The notes beneath the pieces were generated by a model. That model worked only from the letters and a program-made list of their open reading frames with translations. It was not told where the DNA came from and did not search any database. A program made the position numbers and the translations under genes. This document shows, one piece after another, positions 50,222 through 54,594 of a stretch of DNA of 54,594 nt. The stretch is from an uncultured Prevotellaceae bacterium (lineage in GTDB: Bacteria; Bacteroidota; Bacteroidia; Bacteroidales; Muribaculaceae). The number at the start of each line of letters is the position of its first letter. Positions within the stretch are counted from its first letter, which is position 1. The DNA lies in contig CAJLMA010000012.1 in assembly GCA_905207705.1 (NCBI GenBank), positions 1-54,594 of the forward strand. The letters are read 5' to 3'.

Positions 50222-51088
50222 ATGAAGACTATAAAGTTGATTTACCCTCAGTGGCAAGGTGGGGATGTGGCGAGATGGATTCCTGAAGTTGGCGATGCCG
50301 GTGTGGCTGCGCGTGGTTACTATCTTGGGGCGCAATTGCTTGATTTCCTGTCGCCCGACAATGGAATGGATGCATTGACTGTGCCAGTCAAGACCGACAA
50401 GTGCGAGCGTGTCTCAACTGATGGCATTCTTGACCGTGATGACATAGCAATCCAGACAAAGGCTGCTCTTGACATGCTTGATGTCGCAAACCCCGACAGG
50501 ATTGTCACCCTTGGTGGGGAATGCTCGGTGAGTGTCGTTCCTTTTACATGGCTTGCGAGAAAATATGAGGGCGATGTGGCGATGGTCTGGATTGACGCGC
50601 ACCCCGACATAACATTTCCGGGTGACGTTTATGCCGGGTATCATGCAATGGCGGTAACGGCTTGTATGGGAATTGGTGATGAAAAGATAATGTCCTTGCT
50701 TCCGGCTCGCATTGTTCCCGAAAAGATTTTGTTTGTCGGCTTGCGCGACTGGGAACGTGATGAAATAAAGAAGCGTCAGGAACAATATGGAATCAAGTAT
50801 CTGGCTCCGGCAGATGTGGCTGACGACAGTAGCAAACTTGTTGATTGGCTTAGGTCGTGTGGTGCATCCAAAGTCGTGATCCATTTCGACATGGATGTGC
50901 TTGATCCTGCCGAAATAATAGCAGCAGTGGGCGTAGTACCCGACGGCATGAAAATAGCCGAGGTAGTAAGAGTCATAAATGACATAGCCTCGGAAAAAGA
51001 GATCGTGGGTCTGACAGTTGCTGAACCTATGCCCCGGACGGCTATGCGATTGAAGATGATGCTTGAGCAATTGCCGTTATTCAAGTAG
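50222..51088 (+). CDS. Arginase/agmatinase/formiminoglutamase family protein with modified metal site
   Basis: A 288-residue ureohydrolase-fold protein. Motifs IDAHPDI (Asp125, His127, Asp129) and HFDMDVLDP (Asp223, Asp225) are intact metal-binding segments. The first motif, normally GGDHS with a Mn-binding histidine, reads GGECS, so Cys101 replaces that histidine. This could alter metal preference or activity; it might hydrolyse a formimino or guanidino substrate, or act on something else. Convergent with nth, 13 bases away. No urea-cycle or histidine-degradation genes are near. Confidence 0.87.
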   Translation: MKTIKLIYPQWQGGDVARWIPEVGDAGVAARGYYLGAQLLDFLSPDNGMDALTVPVKTDKCERVSTDGILDRDDIAIQTKAALDMLDVANPDRIVTLGGECSVSVVPFTWLARKYEGDVAMVWIDAHPDITFPGDVYAGYHAMAVTACMGIGDEKIMSLLPARIVPEKILFVGLRDWERDEIKKRQEQYGIKYLAPADVADDSSKLVDWLRSCGASKVVIHFDMDVLDPAEIIAAVGVVPDGMKIAEVVRVINDIASEKEIVGLTVAEPMPRTAMRLKMMLEQLPLFK

Positions 51089-51101
51089 AGGAGAGGTCTT
51101 G

Positions 51102-51749
51102 TCAATGCTCTGTGGTGGCTGATGCGTAATATTTGCAATAAGGTCTTATGCCGCATTCATGGCATTTGGGCTTTCTTGCCGTGCAGACATATCGTCCGTG
51201 CAGGATGAGCCAATGGTGGGCTTTGCCTATGAGTTCGTTTGGGATATTTGCCACGAGAGTCTTTTCTGTTACAAGAGGGTTTGGGGAGTCATCGGTAAGG
51301 CCGATACGGTTTGAAACACGGAACACATGAGTGTCAACAGCCATTGCTGCACGGTTGAACACTACCGAGAGTATCACATTGGCTGTCTTTCGGCCCACTC
51401 CTGGTATTTTGATTAACTCGTCCATGCTGTCGGGAACTTTTCCGTCATATTTGTCGACGAGCGCGTTTGCCATTCCGACAAGCGACTTGGCTTTGTTGTT
51501 TGGAAATGTGACGCTCTTGATGTATTCAAATATGTCGTCGGCCGATGCTTTTGCCATGTCTTGAGGAGTGGGATAGGCTTCGAAAAGCGCAGGAGTCACC
51601 ATGTTGATGCGCTTGTCGGTGCATTGAGCCGAGAGGATTACAGCCACAAGCAGTTGGTAGGGATTTTTGTAATGCAGTTCGGTTTCGGCCACGGGCATGT
51701 TTTTATTGAACCATTCGATAATCCCGTCATATCGTTCTTTCGTAGTCAT
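51102..51749 (-). CDS. nth: Endonuclease III
   Basis: A 215-residue DNA glycosylase/AP lyase that removes oxidised pyrimidines. The helix-hairpin-helix IPGVGRKTANVIL has the catalytic Lys121, the catalytic aspartate is Asp139 (AVDTHVFRV), and the 4Fe-4S loop is Cys189-X6-Cys196-X2-Cys199-X5-Cys205. The frame is open to 51803, but ATG 51749 (MTTKERYDGI) is the normal start. Not cotranscribed with the convergent arginase-family gene; pheS lies upstream on the same strand across a 93-base gap. Confidence 0.96.
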   Translation of the reverse strand: MTTKERYDGIIEWFNKNMPVAETELHYKNPYQLLVAVILSAQCTDKRINMVTPALFEAYPTPQDMAKASADDIFEYIKSVTFPNNKAKSLVGMANALVDKYDGKVPDSMDELIKIPGVGRKTANVILSVVFNRAAMAVDTHVFRVSNRIGLTDDSPNPLVTEKTLVANIPNELIGKAHHWLILHGRYVCTARKPKCHECGIRPYCKYYASATTEH

Positions 51750-51842
51750 CGAGAGTTGGAAATTATAAATGAAAAATGTGCCGAAGATTTTTATCGACGG
51801 CACATTTTATGTGTATGGAAATTTTGTCTAAGCTCTTTACAA

Positions 51843-52862
51843 TCAATGTGCCGCCTTGAATTCTTCGAGGAAGCGCACATCGTTTTCGGAGAACATGCGC
51901 AGGTCCTTTACGCGATACTTAAGGTTGGCGATGCGTTCAACGCCCATTCCGAGCGCAAATCCTGAGTATATGTTGCTGTCGATTCCACAAGCGTCAAGCA
52001 CGTTTGGATCGACCATGCCGCAGCCAAGGATTTCAACCCAGCCGGTGTGCTTGCAGAAGTTGCAACCTTTGCCACCGCACAAGTCGCATGAGATATCCAT
52101 TTCGGCCGATGGCTCGGTAAATGGGAAATAAGACGGGCGCAGGCGTATTTTTGTTTCAGGTCCGAACATTTCTCGTGCGAAGTATAATAGTGTCTGCTTG
52201 AGGTCGGTGAATTTTACATTTTTGTCTACATACAATCCTTCTACTTGGTGGAAGAAGCAGTGTGCACGGTAAGAAATTGCCTCATTTCTGTAAACGCGTC
52301 CCGGGCAGATGATGCGGATAGGCGGTTGGGAATGCTCCATGACTCGTGTTTGAACCGAGGATGTGTGCGTGCGCAACAGAATGTCGGGGTTGCGTTGAAT
52401 GAAGAAAGTATCTTGCATGTCGCGTGCAGGATGGTCTTCGGCGAAGTTGAGCGATGAGAATACATGCCAGTCGTCTTCTACTTCAGGGCCTTCGGCGATT
52501 GTGAATCCAAGACGCGAGAATATTGCTATTATTTCTTCCTTAACAAGCGACAGTGGGTGTCGAGTTCCTATGTTGCATGGAGCAGCGCTGCGAGTCAAGT
52601 CAATATCGGTATTGTCGTCTACTTTGTCGGCAAACTGGGCTTTTAAAGAATTTATTTTCTCAGTTGCCATGTTTTTTAGCTCGTTCAGCTTTTGTCCTAT
52701 CTCCTTCTTCTGTTCATTCGGTACATTACGGAAGTCATTGAAAAGCAGGCTTATTGCGCCTTTTTTGCTGAGATACTTTATGCGAAGAGCCTCTATTGCC
52801 TCGTTGCTTGAAGCCTCGGCGGCTTCTATCTCGGCTTTGAGTTGTTGTATTTTTTCTAACAT
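51843..52862 (-). CDS. pheS: Phenylalanine--tRNA ligase alpha subunit
   Basis: A 339-residue class II synthetase alpha subunit that, with PheT, charges tRNA-Phe. The N-terminal coiled coil (1-85) is followed by the catalytic core with GTRHPLSLVKEEI, the FCRVY-like motif 2 region RVYRNEAISYRAHCFFHQVE, and motif 3 FALGMGVERIANLKY. The ATG at 52862 (MLEKIQQLKAEIE) is the family start; the upstream extension runs through the promoter. PheT is not adjacent, as usual in Bacteroidetes. Confidence 0.96.
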   Translation of the reverse strand: MLEKIQQLKAEIEAAEASSNEAIEALRIKYLSKKGAISLLFNDFRNVPNEQKKEIGQKLNELKNMATEKINSLKAQFADKVDDNTDIDLTRSAAPCNIGTRHPLSLVKEEIIAIFSRLGFTIAEGPEVEDDWHVFSSLNFAEDHPARDMQDTFFIQRNPDILLRTHTSSVQTRVMEHSQPPIRIICPGRVYRNEAISYRAHCFFHQVEGLYVDKNVKFTDLKQTLLYFAREMFGPETKIRLRPSYFPFTEPSAEMDISCDLCGGKGCNFCKHTGWVEILGCGMVDPNVLDACGIDSNIYSGFALGMGVERIANLKYRVKDLRMFSENDVRFLEEFKAAH

Positions 52863-52886
52863 CTTAGTAATGGTGATTTTGAGATG

Positions 52887-52894
52887 CAAAAATA
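52887..52894 (-). promoter_or_regulatory. -7 element of pheS (TATTTTTG)
   Basis: Perfect TAnnTTTG on the minus strand, 24 bases before the ATG. Confidence 0.55.
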
Positions 52895-53025
52895 GCATTA
52901 AAATCGGAGATATTGAAATAATTGCCGGCTTTTGAAGTGAAATTAAAAATAGTTATCTGGTTTGACAGCGGTGCTTGGGCAGCTTGAACGATTGGCGAGT
53001 TGTCACAGGCGATTAAAAATACCAC

Positions 53026-53160
53026 CTATGGACAGGTTGCTGCATATGCATCATAAAATGGCCTTATTATTTGGACATCGTGGATTTCATCGACATAATC
53101 GTCTGAAATTGCATTCATTGCAATTGCCAGAAAGGCCATGAATGAAATGATTTTGTTCAT
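53026..53160 (-). CDS. 44-residue putative secreted peptide translationally coupled to the gene before it
   Basis: The minus strand reads a 44-codon frame starting with MNKIISFMAFLAIAMNAISD, a short signal-peptide-like helix, followed by an acidic stretch and ending FYDAYAATCP. Its ATG overlaps the TGA of the upstream gene as ATGA, a typical arrangement for coupled translation. No homologue is known to me. It is short enough that a chance ORF cannot be excluded, but the signal-like N-terminus and the overlap argue for a real gene. Confidence 0.45.
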   Translation of the reverse strand: MNKIISFMAFLAIAMNAISDDYVDEIHDVQIIRPFYDAYAATCP

Positions 53161-53870
53161 TGTATTAGCATTTTTATTGTTTTGGTTGCGCTTGAGGTTC
53201 TATATGTTACTATGATGACAGGGGAAGATGTATTATCAAGTGGTATCACTGCTGATTGTTGTATCTCCCCTGTAAATAGGAGTTTCCCGGATAAATCAAA
53301 AACGGAAAGAGACAGAGTTTCATGAGCATTCACATATAAGTTTTTATTTTCAACATGCAAGCCTGTTTCATTAATCTCTGTGCCTTCTACGGATGACAGG
53401 AGCAAATTCAAGTCTTGTGGACTAATGTAATCATTTATTGAATATATAGGAGAATATACTATGTCCCAGTTCGAAAGAACTGCGTACACCCTAAAATAAG
53501 TGCCCCAATACATGTCTGGTTTGGTTATATTTGATGTAATGGAATAGTATGTTTTTATCCTGAAAATCACATCGTTTAGGTCAGAATATGTCGTGTGAGA
53601 AGGTGTGCGCTCAAAGATCAAGTAGCTTGTATTTTCCGGCAAAGAGATTGATAAGCTCAACGTGCCGGCACAGTCAAGTTCTGAGTCATCATTATGGAAC
53701 AATTGATAGTCGTATGTGATGTCTTGAATTAATGAGTTGTCATTAGAAGCCGTCACTTCAAGCACATCATTGCTTTCCGCTTTTACATTAATTGAAAACA
53801 CAAGAAACGTCAATAATAGAAACAAAAGTCTATTATTTAAATAATACTTTAGAGGTTCTGGATTCGCCAT
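53157..53870 (-). CDS. Secreted protein with sorting-like C-terminal domain
   Basis: A 237-residue secreted protein. A hydrophobic signal helix (about residues 14-30) follows a polar start (MANPEPLKYYLNN); the middle part is strand-rich and unrecognised; the last 70 residues (LYVNAHETLSLSVFDLSGKL, LFTGEIQQSAVIPL, ATKTIKMLIQ) resemble the type IX secretion C-terminal domain. The start overlaps the end of the preceding gene by 38 bases, and the stop overlaps the small peptide gene. Function unknown. Confidence 0.75.
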   Translation of the reverse strand: MANPEPLKYYLNNRLLFLLLTFLVFSINVKAESNDVLEVTASNDNSLIQDITYDYQLFHNDDSELDCAGTLSLSISLPENTSYLIFERTPSHTTYSDLNDVIFRIKTYYSITSNITKPDMYWGTYFRVYAVLSNWDIVYSPIYSINDYISPQDLNLLLSSVEGTEINETGLHVENKNLYVNAHETLSLSVFDLSGKLLFTGEIQQSAVIPLDNTSSPVIIVTYRTSSATKTIKMLIQ

Positions 53871-54594
53871 TGTCTAATATTACTTCTTTTATATATATAC
53901 CACGCTTGAATGTCTGATTCTCAAATTCAGATGGAGTTCCACTAAATATTGGAGTTCCGTCCATATTGTATAAAATGATTTTTACAATATGGGAATCTGG
54001 GATATCTAATGATATGTCAGGCTCTGTTTCATCGGAAACGGGAGCAAATTCCATAGTTTCCTGAGCAGTGCCATATTTGTTGGAAACAATGACATACACC
54101 CAGCTATAATAGAGGTTTGAAATATTTCCTGTTTTTACATGGGCGATATATGGCTCATCAAATCGATAATTCCTAAGGGTCGTGCTATATTCCTCTTCAA
54201 CCTCTACAGAAACATAATCGGCTCCGGCGTAACGGACAGTGAAAGTTAAGTAGAATCCATACGGAACGCTATTGACAACAGTGATATCGTCAATGGAAAA
54301 GATGATTGGTTCCAACTCCAATGAGAGCGTGAACGGAATGGCACTGTACCGCTTGCCGGCCAAGGTGTAGTCGCATTCTATCCGGCCTTCCAAATCCCCG
54401 TTTACATTGACAAGGTAATTGTCGGGAGATGAAATTTCAGCAATGGTGAAATTCTCGCCTGTCCCATTGAATATTTGGACATAATTACCTTGTTTGTCCT
54501 TCAAAAGGAATCTCCAGCTATAGTTGGAAATGTTCTCGCCCCCTTTTAAAAGGGAAAACGTATGAGGCTCATAGGAAGAACCTATTCCATTGTC
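53833..54594 (-). CDS. Partial large secreted protein with sorting-like C-terminus, cut by the window edge
   Basis: The frame is open to the last base of the window, giving 254 codons including the stop; the true start lies beyond. The visible part has strand-rich, Ig- or Fn3-like segments (YGFYLTFTVRYAGADYVSVE, then SWVYVIVSNKYGTAQETMEF) and a C-terminal segment (IVKIILYNMDGTPIFSGTP, KRGIYIKEVILDNGESRTSK, VLFK) that matches the type IX secretion signal pattern. First visible member of a three-gene unit with the two genes downstream. Confidence 0.8.
   Translation of the reverse strand, partial: DNGIGSSYEPHTFSLLKGGENISNYSWRFLLKDKQGNYVQIFNGTGENFTIAEISSPDNYLVNVNGDLEGRIECDYTLAGKRYSAIPFTLSLELEPIIFSIDDITVVNSVPYGFYLTFTVRYAGADYVSVEVEEEYSTTLRNYRFDEPYIAHVKTGNISNLYYSWVYVIVSNKYGTAQETMEFAPVSDETEPDISLDIPDSHIVKIILYNMDGTPIFSGTPSEFENQTFKRGIYIKEVILDNGESRTSKVLFK

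Noticed and set aside
1..54594. CRISPR array, transposase or integrase genes, rRNA genes
   Set aside because: No regular repeat-spacer pattern, no recombinase or transposase motif, and no rRNA sequence was seen anywhere in the window.

Overview
The window looks like a chromosomal segment of a member of the Bacteroidales. The evidence is the recurrent TAnnTTTG -7 promoter element (several with TTG 19 bases upstream), the absence of Shine-Dalgarno sequences, type IX secretion-like C-terminal domains, an outer-membrane TonB-receptor-like protein, many lipoproteins, GldH, the RNase Y/RicT pair and a Bacteroidetes-type YitT protein. A gut commensal of the Muribaculaceae or a related family would fit, but the genus cannot be fixed from the sequence alone.

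Layout. (1) 1-4.87 kb is an accessory islet ending just 3' of a tRNA-Ser(UGA) gene: two GNAT acetyltransferases, a small membrane protein, a cysteine-rich protein and an apparently frameshifted membrane protein in one tight transcription unit, then a MATE efflux pump and a Vat/CatB-like xenobiotic O-acetyltransferase. (2) 5.2-16.3 kb holds transport and envelope genes: YitT protein, small beta-barrel, metal ABC transporter binding protein and ATPase without a permease, OPT-family transporter, TonB-receptor-like barrel, iron alcohol dehydrogenase, small lipoprotein, S41 protease. (3) 16.3-24.7 kb holds a parC operon and, divergently, glyS followed by an FKBP isomerase, a metallophosphoesterase and a TlpA-like thioredoxin. 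(4) 24.9-33.3 kb holds two large secreted proteins with sorting-like C-termini, flanking purT and an aspartate/glutamate-racemase-family protein. (5) 33.3-45 kb holds a small winged-helix protein, rsgA (apparently leaderless), an AraC regulator divergent from a nitroreductase, then a cell-division/RNA-turnover block (coiled-coil protein, zapA, probable 6S RNA, rny, ricT, gldH), a HAD hydrolase, an M24 peptidase and an unusual fusion of CCA-adding enzyme with O6-alkylguanine-DNA alkyltransferase. (6) 45-47.5 kb holds a membrane glycosyltransferase-like protein, GtrA and a TRIC channel. (7) 47.5-50.2 kb is an AT-rich insertion: a roughly 140-base imperfect palindrome in the presumed leader of three unrecognised genes, two of which share a homologous domain. 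(8) 50.2-54.6 kb holds an arginase-family protein with an altered metal site, nth, pheS and a cluster of secreted proteins with sorting-like C-termini that runs off the right edge.

Best leads: the CCA transferase-Ogt fusion, the hairpin-led three-gene cassette, the racemase and arginase homologues with substituted active-site residues, and the leaderless rsgA promoter. Functions rest on motif recognition by eye; no searches were run.
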